A stretch of 64,000 bases of DNA from Acanthaster planci. Lineage: Eukaryota > Echinodermata > Asteroidea > Valvatida > Acanthasteridae. Location: the NCBI RefSeq assembly GCF_001949145.1, contig NW_019091503.1:496121-560120 (forward strand), in the 5' to 3' direction. The notes under the pieces are model-generated. The model was given only the letters and a program-made list of their open reading frames with translations. It was not told the origin of the DNA and made no database searches. The position numbers and the translations under genes were made by a program. Positions 11,425 to 22,900 of this stretch are shown piece by piece. Within the stretch, counting starts at the first letter, position 1, and each line of letters opens with the position of its first letter.

Positions 11425-11555
11425 AATACAGCATGGTTTATTTCGGGAAAGTAGTGGGAATTACTGGTCCCTCGGTGTAGATTGACTACCTCCGCTAAGC
11501 TGACCTACACCTCGGGACCAGTAATTCCCTACTTCCCCCAAACCATGCTGTATTT
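11425..11555. mobile_element. Short hairpin element with about 50-bp arms
   Basis: The two arms (about 11425-11481 and 11503-11555) are reverse complements with few mismatches, holding aaatacagcatggttt and ggaattactggtccc. The loop is only about 20 bases. A transcript would form a long hairpin. No ORF. Confidence 0.75.
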
Positions 11556-12208
11556 GTATATTACCGTCTGTCTTTCCTTTTGCCACTTGGGGGTGCACTT
11601 TAACTCGGGCGGATTGTGCCTTTGGGCATGCGACTAACTGTCGTTTGGACAACTTCCACCCCACCAAATTTTTGGTGCCTTTTGACGGAAGCACAATAAT
11701 GAGAAATAGAATGAAATAAAAATTAAATAGTAATCAATAAAGTGCCCTTAGAGAATCAAACAAATACTGTAGAGCCCCAAGAATTCAAATGTTGACGAAC
11801 AGAATTTTCCCAAGCAAAATGAGAAAGAAGCAACTATTTCTGAGCGAAAGGATGGACCTTTGGATATTCAGCATGATAAATCATGCATTTTCTACATGTA
11901 ATTGTCCAAAGACTCCAAACCCATTTTGATTGATTCCGGTAAACTAAAGTTTACATGCAGTTATTATTTCATAACTGCTGTAGTCTTTCCATTCCGTATT
12001 TGATTTGGTCATCCTGTCGTCACGATGTTTGGATTGTTTTAGTTTGCAGACTTTTGAAAGACCGAACCGAACGAGATGAGACCAGACCAAACCAAAGACC
12101 AAAACTTCGTGTGCCTTTGTAGTTGATTAGTAATCAGCCATGTAATCGTTCTGTGAAAGGAAAGGGGGTGGGTCCGTCGAATGTGCTCCCCCTTTAAATC
12201 TGACCATC
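11556..12208. other. Intergenic, no supported gene
   Basis: AT-rich sequence with no coding, RNA or repeat signal I can support. Confidence 0.45.
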
Positions 12209-12632
12209 ATGGCAGGCGTCAAGTAAATGTGGCATTCTGTGCTTGATCATCTGGAAGGTTTTGCAGAAAACCGACAGGCTCAAAGATATTCAGGCCAGGT
12301 GATCGGCTACAACTTAGACGACGTGTACTTCAACATCAAACACCGTGTAGTAGGGGTGGTCAACCTTTTTCATCGCTGTAGGTCAGGCGTATCACGCGAG
12401 TAGCGGATCCATCAAGGCTGATAGTAATAAAGGCGACATAGGACAAGACAAGACGACGTCTGCGGGAAAGTCAATTCATGCGGTAGACATAGCTTGGAGG
12501 TTTAATATTATGTCGTTTTCAAGAGGAGACCAAGAGACGGCAGGGATGTTTGGTGCTGTGGTGATACATCATGCACATGAGGATGCGTGTGGGTTAGTGT
12601 TGGATGGCTATATAGTGTTGTTCGACAACTAG
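12209..12632 (+). pseudogene. Two overlapping coding-like ORFs, possible frameshifted relic
   Basis: The first frame reads Met-Ala-Gly-Val-Lys then TAA, then at once ATG (12227) and 58 residues to TAG at 12401-12403. Its composition looks like protein, for example SGQVIGYNLDDVYFNIKH. The second frame, one base on, is open from 12354 to TAG at 12630-12632 (92 residues, including SFSRGDQETAGMFGAVVIHH). The frames overlap by about 50 bases, as expected if a single deletion or insertion had split one reading frame. I do not recognise a family. It could be a degraded gene, a recent insertion, or chance. No promoter or splice signal is convincing. Confidence 0.3.
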
Positions 12633-15341
12633 AATGAACCTCTCCCAAGAAATATGCAAATTAGACAGGTGCATGCATGTCGGAAGTGTAGGAAACCTGC
12701 TCTAACCAAAACCTGGCGCATTGAAGGTCAAACCAAATCGTATTACAGCCTTTTTCTGATGTTTCATGCACGTTTTTGTCGAAACCATAAAGTGAAGTTT
12801 TCAGTATCCTGTGGTGAAAAGTAACAATTCCTTGTCTTGAAGTTTGGCACTCATGTCAAACTGTACCAGTATGGAAACAGTGTGTATGTGCTCACAGTTG
12901 CGCAAAAATAGAGGTTTATATTGTTGCGTCATAGATTTTAGCAACTTTGTCAACCAGCGGCAGTAATGCGCCTGCCTAATTTAATGCATATTTAATGGAA
13001 AAGGTCCATTGGAAGCCATTACTGCAGTGACACTCGTGCACAGGTGGTACGCGCACGTTACAGACCTCTCTGACCAATCGGGTGTCGTGATTTGCCAAAT
13101 GCATGCGTGTCAAGTGCAGTGCCACCACAGTTATGATCGACGTCTCGTCGAATTAGCCTATAGAGAAATTACTGAGGAAACATTCACGTTGTGCGCATGT
13201 TGTACGCACGTTTATGAGCGTTTGAGCGCATACAGTCGTGGAAAGAATCATCGTCTTATTAGCAATCACAATAAATAAGACAGTTTGGTTAGTATAGTGC
13301 CGGAATTAGTGCCATTTCGAAAGTGTTGGCCCTTTCGATTCCCCTGCCCCCATGGATACGCCAATACGTTGTTGGCGGCACATCCAGCAAATCTTGGCAT
13401 ACGCCCACATTCCCGCTCAATTGGTCCTCGTTTTGTGAACTTTTGAACAAACCACCTTGTTGAGTTTATTTCGTTTTAGGTTCCGTAAGGAGAGAGGTAT
13501 GCGCACGTGAAATTCCTCAAGCGAAGCTTGAGATACTATCAGATACTATCGCAACACAGGACTCAGCAGTGCGATACTAATAAAGGACAGTAGTTTGCGG
13601 AAATTTTCTTGCAAAAGAGAGGAAACATCAACCTGTAGCATCTTTGCTTCCGATTGCAACACATCAGGTAGAAATCAATGAAGGACGTAATTTTCTCTGC
13701 GAATGAGTAGAAGACTGCTGAGTCCGCGGGTTACGTTCCCCGAAGTTATCAAATCATATATGGATAGATGTCAAGGAAGATTATTCCGCCTCGATGAAGT
13801 CTCAATGTGATTGCCAGATAACTTTGAACTGCACTTTGGGGGAAGTTCATGAATGACATCAAGGGAGGTTGATCACCATGACACCTGCTTGTCACAACAC
13901 TATGTGTCAGGAAGACACCAAACATTTCGGGAAGTTCGATTTCGGTTGACGCTGGTTCCCTGTCACGCTGGTGACGATGCTATAGAATAGTCGCATAAAA
14001 GTAGCAAAGAATTTAGTTTTCCTGTTAAGTTCAACAAATCTTGTCATTTTCTACCACACGTTTTGTCACAAAAGCACTAACAAGTCTTGTTAAACAATTG
14101 TCTGGTTACATATTCAATTCCAAAAACTGTTTTGGAAGGGTAATTCCTCTGTACACAAGGGGGAGTTAGACGTTTGGCGCACCAAAACTGTTTTTACGGG
14201 AAATGGTTAGTTTTAATCAGACCGGCAAATACATTTTGGAATATTACCCGCAAAATGTAAATTGTGATCAACACAACATGAAATGTTCCAGGTTGGATGC
14301 TTCACTGACTACAATGGAGTGAAATAATATTATGTCCAAACTTGTTTCGACTTCATTTAACACTCTATTTCATGTTGCAACGTCTAGTTAATATTAAGGA
14401 ATTTTCAACAACCCTTCACGCAAGTGCTAAAAGTAAATATAGCGCGCATCAAATGAAAGTAGGAAATTATGAATTCAATAAAGCATATGAAATTAATCGA
14501 CATTTGGCTTCACCCAGATCTTTTGGTACTTAAAATTTAATGCAGTATTTTGAAATTACATGCAGCACAGTTGACCATGTTTTATTTGAATAATATTTGT
14601 CAGAAATTGAAGCGGCAGGCACGGTAAAGAACTTTTATTTCAGCCCCACATCGGTTTTGTTATGCTTTTTGGGACCAAGTCAGTTTTTTAAAAACACATT
14701 TATCAGAATATTTGGACTAAGTTTGATTGTTCTCCGGTAAAATTGGGCAATATTTTCGTCCTTCCAGTAAAATAGTTAAGTGTGAAGATTTTCCGTTCGT
14801 TCGTTTGAAAATGTCTGAAAATTTTCTGAACTGCACTTTGTGGAACCACGCTGCATGTGTGACCGTGGGTAAAATCTAATATACATTATTGAAAATTTAT
14901 TTAATTAATTGGATGATAATTCTTTGAATTATTCTAGCAGATTTGTTGCATTGAGTAACAAAGACGTAAGGGCAAATCACTACAGGGACGAAAACACAAT
15001 TCGGGAGTATTTAATACATGCTGTTTATATTAATATGCTGTTATTTACACGCAATAATTCAATCTGCATTTTCACAAGCGTCATGATGCACAAGCCGTAA
15101 GATTTAAATATCTCACACTATAGAATATATTTTATTTCTTATATATTTTAATATCTGGTTATCATTTTGCCAGCTGATCATTATGACGAACGTAGGCAGA
15201 AAGACACTTAAAGAGGTTACCTATTTACAACCACGAAAGACAAGTTGTTAAACAAGTAGTTAAATCAATCATATTACTATAATCCTTCCAAAACGTTAGG
15301 GTTACTAAGTGTCATCTCATTTTGAGCCTTGGTCCATAGTT
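12633..15341. other. Intergenic, no supported gene
   Basis: AT-rich. A small tandem (agatactatc twice) lies near 13530. Frames at 13009, 14342 and 14909 are open but featureless. Confidence 0.45.
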
Positions 15342-15347
15342 TTTATT
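15342..15347 (-). terminator. Candidate poly(A) signal of the peptide precursor gene
   Basis: TTTATT on the plus strand is AATAAA on the minus strand, about 320 bases past the stop codon at 15667. That distance is ordinary for an animal 3' UTR. No downstream element was checked. Confidence 0.4.
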
Positions 15348-15666
15348 TTTCAAATGACACCAGTTGCGTTTATCCAATCGTGCCAATAAACACATTACAA
15401 GTTTTATCTTGCCAGTGAAATAGTTACACCATCAAGGACCTTACTTGGTGGTTCATGATTTTAAAAATCACATGAATTGCCTGTACTTCAAAATCCTTAA
15501 CGTAGTTGCTGTTTGATATTAACTGGAAAGCATGGTATACATGACCAAACTCCAAATTACAAACCAAAGGTGCCAATAATTGAAATGTATATATCCATTA
15601 GAACACAACACAAGAGAATCGTAGTTTGAAAGATTCTTCACAGGCAATCCTCTGGTATCGGTATAT

Positions 15667-16978
15667 CTAATACCTGCCACCTCGCATACGGCTCCGGCCA
15701 CTGGAACGGTACATGTTAGCTCTCTTCTCCTCGTTTGCCTCCAGAGCATCTTGTGCCCCTTCCGCCTCCGGATCAGACTTAGTAACTCGCATCATCCTAT
15801 TTCTAGGACGGCCTCCCACAGTACGGAACCTGTTGCCCNNNNNNNNNNNNNNNNNNNNNNNNNNNNNNNNNNNNNNNNNNNNNNNNNNNNNNNNNNNNNN
15901 NNNNNNNNNNNNNNNNNNNNNNNNNNNNNNNNNNNNNNNNNNNNNNNNNNNNNNNNNNNNNNNNNNNNNNNNNNNNNNNNNNNNNNNNNNNNNNNNNNNN
16001 NNNNNNNNNNNNNNNNNNNNNNNNNNNNNNNNNNNNNNNNNNNNNNNNNNNNNNNNNNNNNNNNNNNNNNNNNNNNNNNNNNNNNNNNNNNNNNNNNNNN
16101 NNNNNNNNNNNNNNNNNNNNNNNNNNNNNNNNNNNNNNNNNNNNNNNNNNNNNNNNNNNNNNNNNNNNNNNNNNNNNNNNNNNNNNNNNNNNNNNNNNNN
16201 NNNNNNNNNNNNNNNNNNNNNNNNNNNNNNNNNNNNNNNNNNNNNNNNNNNNNNNNNNNNNNNNNNNNNNNNNNNNNNNNNNNNNNNNNNNNNNNNNNNN
16301 NNNNNNNNNNNNNNNNNNNNNNNNNNNNNNNNNNNNNNNNNNNNNNNNNNNNNNNNNNNNNNNNNNNNNNNNNNNNNNNNNNNNNNNNNNNNNNNNNNNN
16401 NNNNNNNNNNNNNNNNNNNNNNNNNNNNNNNNNNNNNNNNNNNNNNNNNNNNNNNNNNNNNNNNNNNNNNNNNNNNNNNNNNNNNNNNNNNNNNNNNNNN
16501 NNNNNNNNNNNNNNNNNNNNNNGGACTTGGTAACTCGCATCATCCTATTCCTAGGACGACCTCCCAATGTACGGAACCTGTTTGCCCTCTTCTCTTCGTC
16601 ATTTGCCTCAAGATTCTCTCCAGACTCTACTTCCGGATCGGACTTGGTAACTCGCATCATCCTATTCCTTGGTCGGCCGCCCACGGTGCGGAACCTGTTT
16701 CCACGCTTTTCCTCTGCGTTTGCCTCCTCTCCTTCTTCTTCTTGCATTGCTGGGTCAGACTTAATAACCCTCCTATTGCCCGGCCTCCTGTTGAGGGTTC
16801 TGTAGCGATTGGCTCGTTTATCCTCGTCAGGTTCATCGTAGATCTCTTGGAGAACCTGTTTGACTTGATCCTCGTCTGCGGTGTTTTCTTCGTCAGCACG
16901 ACACTGCAGCACCGTGACGGCGACCAGGACCGACATCAATAGCAGCATAACCTCAAAACGCGCCATCGGAATTGAACC
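15667..16978 (-). CDS. Secreted multi-copy basic peptide precursor, interrupted by a gap
   Basis: The coding exon follows a good minus-strand acceptor (ttcattgccag, exon from 16978) and starts at ATG 16966-16964. Residues 1-24 form a signal peptide (MARFEVMLLLMSVLVAVTVL, then QCRA|DEE as a likely cleavage site). After an acidic lead ending DEDKR comes an array of units of 37-39 residues. Each has a basic half of about 20 residues ([AG]NR[FY]RT..GRPRNRMMRV) and an acidic half (SDPE..E) ending EEKR. Three copies are visible before the gap and one full copy plus a short last copy (ANMYRSSGRSRMRGGRY) after it; the stop is 15669-15667. Lys-Arg sites imply prohormone-convertase processing. No amidation Gly precedes them. 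A neuropeptide precursor or an antimicrobial multi-peptide precursor both fit; I do not recognise the family. Confidence 0.85.
15839..16522. other. Assembly gap inside the peptide array
   Basis: A run of 684 Ns within the repeat array. The codons on the two sides do not join in frame if the gap is exactly 684 bases; an in-frame join needs a length of 3n+2. About five more repeat units would fit. Near-identical units of about 117 bases are the probable cause of the assembly failure. Confidence 0.95.
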
Positions 16979-19900
16979 CTGGCAATGAACAAAAAAAGAC
17001 AACTTATCACATAAATAACCTTTCTCTTGATATTTCAGTCGAACTTCCAGTAACAATGGTATACGTGAAGTTTAGGCATTTTTTTCTTCCTGTATGTGGT
17101 TTTTCAGAGGAATGTATAGGCTGAGGTTGCACAGTCTTCAAGGGTAAAAATCCAAGCATTGTGGGAAGCATCGTGTTCCTAAGCAAGATACCTTTCTTTA
17201 GGCATGTATTTGAAAGCCAAGGTTCCAACTCAGATTCTACTGTCTCAACCCAGGTCAGAATTTCAAAGCTTTCAAGATGAAAACTTTTGTTCTCAGATCC
17301 TTCTAAAATTCTTCCTCAAGCCGAGTCAGCATAGTTCATGGTTGTGGATTCGAAATAGATCTGCAGACAGAGATGCCTGGATTCCCCCGGCAAACAAGAC
17401 ATACGAACGCGTATTAAGATGTAGGGATGTTTAACATTGCTTTTCAGGATGAAGATATTAAAATATATTCCAAATTGTGGCTAAATTCCAACATGGTGCA
17501 CCCCCCAAAGAGTAACCATTGCTCATCGTGATAATTTCCACCAGAAAACCTCACGATTTGACCTACGATGAATTCATCCAACTTTTGATGTTAACAGATT
17601 AAGACGGTTTCAAATTGCGGTAAATGGGATGGCTTTTAAGGTCATCGAAAGATTATAATGCCGTTATTAGGCCTGACACCGGAAATTTCAATCAAAGCAT
17701 GCATAGAAGATTACGGAACTTCTACGCTTGTGGCAATACTTCCATCATAATTGGTTCTGCTTAATTAGTAAGTGGCAGTTGTCAATAAATACGTGTAGTA
17801 GCCGTTATGTGGTAGAAATGTGTGGGGGCCGCTGGAAAACAATACCAAAATATTCGATGCAGTTTAAAAATATTCCCATCCCCCCGCCTGGCATTATTCG
17901 GCTTCCGTAACTAATTAATGCACCGTATTCTAAGAATCCTTTCTGCCAATACAGACGTCATCAAATTTGATGAGGCATAATTTACATTGTGCTACATCAG
18001 TTAGCATTTCCTGGTAATCTTTGTTTTTTTAAAAAAGGGATCATAGATTCTGGATGCGATGTACATGTACAAAGTGCAGTTCAACCGAACCCTGTGTCGA
18101 ATTTGTCCAGGTTTTCGTAATTGTCCAGTTTTTTTTTGCTCGTACATTTATAAAGAGTTCTCTTCCTGGAGATCTGATGGTTTGAAAATTCATGTCACAT
18201 TCCTTCACACTTCTCGGAGGGCTGATATAAACACTCTACAAAGTGCATTTTTCATCTCAGAATGGCCTTGTACTGTATGTTCTGCCGTCAAGTATTTCGC
18301 TCCCATAGGCCTACAGTGCCCGTCAGTTACAAAACGACAGTTATTTACAGGCTCCATTTAAAACTGCATCTGTGGTGCTGTTTCTTTAGCACCTAGATCC
18401 TGCCGCACACGTTAATTTCAGCAGACAAAATAACCCACATGATTTGTATTTCTGTATAGATTCCGCGAGTTATAGCCATACTGAGTTGTCTAGAAGTCCT
18501 ACATTCCTAGAGTGTTCACAATCTTTGGACCTTGAATATATTACTGAAAGAGTGCTCTTTATCAATCGACGATAAAATCTTACGTCCTTTTTCAACAGAT
18601 GGAATAGACTGACTGTGCCAGCTAAGTTACTTGATCTTTAGTGGATATCAGCAAACTTTGGGTCCCTCCACGAAAGTGCTTCAAGTTCATTAAGAGTCAT
18701 TTACCAACACAAAGCTTATACAGTGGGTACAGTATTCAGGCTGCTGATGGGCTGAGTACTGTACCAAAAACCAGCTTGGTTAGCGCATGAAATACACTTT
18801 GCTATAGGAGCCATACCCACCATTGGTCTGTTGTTATGAAGACAACTGAATTTACCCGTTGCAATGTTGTACTTATACTTGCATGCATGACAAGCGTGAG
18901 TCTCCCCTCCAAGATTTACTGATTTAACTCCGGTCATATATTTTGAAATATATAGCTAATGCTAGAGTTCTACACGAATAATGAACTTTTTCGCACCAGA
19001 AATTTACAGCTTTATTTTAATGTAGCAAAGGCCAAGTACCTACTGCCCGGTCACACTAGACAAAGTGACCTCACTCCCTCCATCTGTCTTCGTTAATTTG
19101 GTCAGAAAGGTCCAAATCGCTAGCGTTAGAGCGCAGGAAATTATCTGGCAATCAAATATATAAATCACTGGAGCCTGAGATGTAGCGCTCTGAGAATGGA
19201 ACGAGAGGGGAATAAGCACAGGAGCCAACTTTTATTTAATTATGTTTTCACTTCCTTACAGTAAGTAAATAAGAATATTTGCAGGAGGAGTGAAATTTCA
19301 TTCCTCGCTAATAGCGTATAAATTATGTCAAGCTTGGGCAAGCTAGGAATGCATAGGTAATTCAACCTTTAACTTTGCTTCATTTGAAATGAAGTTGACA
19401 ATTGTAAAGACTCTCCCCTAGATTGAATTTTTTCGATTTCACAAAAACTTTAACCAGGCCTGACATTGAACGGGAGGCACGATTGCTCATAAATACGAAT
19501 TTTGCCCATAGTCTACTCGGCAAAGTACCGTCATGCACAGTGATGAAGTTGGTCCATGACGTCAAGTTTGCATTCCTTGTATAGTCCACAAAGGAGCGAG
19601 TTCCGCTGCCTCAGGGTAGACCTTTAAAACTCACAGCTTTATAGTATTTCGTGTTAATTCCATTATTTTGTGCTTGTGTGAAACGGCGAAATCCTTGCTG
19701 GTGTAAAGGTGCGTGATAAAACGTTAAAACCGAAAGGTAATGCAAGCAACACTTATTTATATAGACCACAGACGATTACCCAGCGTACAGCAAACTATGA
19801 GATAGATCTATGCCCCGCCTCCCGAGGCTGGATGTGTTTAAGTCTCACATGTCTTTGTGATTTCTGAATCTTAAGTGTTTGATTGGTGTATTTACAGGAA

Positions 19901-22900
19901 AGCAAACACCGCCATCTGGCCAATCACAAGACGCTGCCAGCATCCCTGAGATGTGAGAAGCTTCTTAGCTCCTAGACGAGACTGTCTTGAGGTTATTCCA
20001 GTACACTTCTCAATCCGGAACACGGGGGGGGGGGAGCCTTTTCAATCAATTTCATATCTTCCACTAACATACTCCCTCCCAGGGGGAAGAAAGTGAAGCG
20101 TGATTTCAGACACAAACGTGTGCTTCCATTGACACGTCGTGAGATGGCGCTTTCATTAAAGTGTTGTTGTGACATCTGTTATTAATATGTCACAGGAAAC
20201 ATCTGTATCCGTTGCCATGGTATCTTCACTTCTCTCACAAAGAATCCACTTCCATCCCAAAATACAAACGTTTTCTGTTAAGAGTATAGAGAAAAGTTTA
20301 ATCGGATGGAAATATCAGATCCTGTTTGAATTTATGTATTTTTTAATGAAATTATTTTGTGCAGGTGATTTGCATTGAGGTCTAATCGATTTATCTTTGT
20401 AGTAAACATTTCTATTGGTGAATATGGATTTTGTCGTTAAAAGCAGAAACTATAGGGAAGTCAGTTTGGATATTGCAACACAAGCCACAAATTAGCCCTC
20501 ACGCCCCTCCATTGTCGTTAACCGATTCTTGGCGACAACCTCGTTCCCAGCAGGAACTGTATTTCCAGCGTGGCTTCCAATAGTAACCTCTGGAAAGTAA
20601 ACTTTCTTTCTGCATTCCGATTCTATGCAGCACCAGCCAGGAAACAGTAATCTGTTTATTTGGTGTTTATAATTTCAACTTGTGTTACGTGTTTTCACGT
20701 TTGTTGTAAATTATTACCATTCACTTTCCCTTTTCAACAATCCCCACTTTTCCGTTTGATTATAAATGTCAAACCAGTGATACTGAATATTGATTGGATG
20801 AGATTAATGTTTTTTATCGTGGAAAAAAAATCCGTTCCCAGACACCGCATGCTAAAACAAAAACTACTTGAAAGCACGGTCAGGCACTAGACTTCCCCAT
20901 TAACATGTTGTATCCAATATTTTTGATATGCAAATAATAATCTGATTCCCGGTTTCGAGCATGAGGTAACCGTGGGGGCGCACACCTTGACACCCATGAG
21001 GACAAGATTGAGTTAACGAGTTTCCGTGGGCCTCTCGACCCAAAATGAACTAGTGTGCCCCATCTCATAATTCATAGTGCAAATATATATATCACTACTG
21101 GGCGTGTAATTAGACCCAATCTAAGGGACAACTTGCATCAAAAAGACGGATCGGATTCCGGCTCCAGTCCACGCTGTATGAGACCTTGCCAAGGCGATGA
21201 ACGATCGATGACTTTTCTGAGTGAAGCGACGCAAGGCCTACCTCCAAGTGCCGTGAAGAGGTGTCCTCTCGGCGTCACTGAGTCGGTAAATCATTGGTCA
21301 GCGATTGGTTCGCGCGGTGCACATTGCTAAACTAAGGATCGTAGTGGCTTGTGAGGTCTGTAAGTAACAATGCAAGACTGGTTTTGTATAACCAGTTCGG
21401 TAGTTCCACATTGTCAAAGGTAAGCATGAATATTAAGGTAGGATGCGCTGTTGAATTTTGCAGTTAAACCCAAAACTTACATGTAGTTAAAAGTTCCATC
21501 TGCGTGCAGACTCCCAGTTCAGTGGAAACAGACTGGCACCTTTGACACCCTAGTACGCCTCCCCCAACCCCCCAGAAAAAAAAACCAAATATTAATTTTT
21601 TTTCTCGTTTTATTTGATACTTCTTTAAATATTGTAAATCGTCTCGAGTTTAAGCATTAAGAAATAACTCAGATTCGAAAGGAGCATCATCTTCAGTGGT
21701 AGTGTATTCGTATCACAGACCTTTTACCCATCAAACTTTAATCTGAACTTTCCTATTCTATTAGTGTAGAACGTTTTTAAGCGAATTATCATCAATCATA
21801 GTTGGTGACTCCCTCATCACTTTAAATGACAGTTTAACATCACTTCATTCCAATTTAGTGTATACCCCGAGGCTTTTGAAATTCTGACGGCACTTACTGG
21901 TTTCTAGGAGCGTGCTACAGATCATAGCCTGCCACTGCTTGGCTCATCAACTAAGCTTTTATCTCATAATGATGTAATTTGCGATCAGTATTCTGTCAAA
22001 TATTTTCATGTTTAGGTTTATGAGCCAGTGCGCTATCAGGCATTTTGAGTCAGAGATTTTAAATTAAGGTTTTAAGTGTAATTTCGTAGGATTCTGCATG
22101 CATGTTGAAGGTAAGGTTACAAGTGAAACACAGGTAGGATTTTTCCTGTATCCTAAAGGAAATATTTATTTTCAGACTTTGCAATTTTGTTGAAGTACAA
22201 TTTAATACCATCTGGAATCGACGCGCATGCAACGTGTGCATGTCATAGTCGTTCGTGAACCAGCGAAATAAAGTTCCTACCAAAGGATCCTCTGTTGCTA
22301 GTAAAATCGTGCCCTCTTTGGACCAGCTTGGGACTCATTGACACTAAAAGTTTTACGTCTTAGACAGTTTTATGGTAATTCATATTTTCATTTTTTAAAA
22401 TTTGTTTTGTCGTCAACCATGTTCGAAATAACCATAATGGTAAGAAGCTTTGAAGGTAAGAAGTAAGACAGTACCAATCCCACACTTCAGTTAGCAATGA
22501 TCAACCATTTATCGAAACCTCAGGAAGGTTGATGGTTTTGTCAAGTATCTGGATCGACAATCTGAGGACAATCCTCAACACCTACAGTCTAACCCCTTTA
22601 ACAATCCCGGTTTTAAAATAGCAGAGCGGGAACATCGAGCTACAAGAGGTAGTTCATCTATACCATAATGAGTACAACTCTATACAAGATCACGCTTTGA
22701 TTAGGCGTGCACACGCGCAGCCTCGACGCCATCTCTTGCAGCCCTTGCAAATAATGACACAAGTATCCCCAAGTGCTGTATCAATATACTGAAGACGCCA
22801 GAAAAAAAGGTAGAACTTCTAACTTGGCCCAGGCAATCGGTTTCAACAGCCATACTTACCGACAGGTCATTTTACCTTGCACACAATTTGCTTGAATTGC

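Noticed and set aside
15713-16942. Long plus-strand frames through the peptide region
   Set aside because: They are the antisense of the minus-strand repeat array and span Ns; only the minus strand has a signal peptide, dibasic sites and acceptor.
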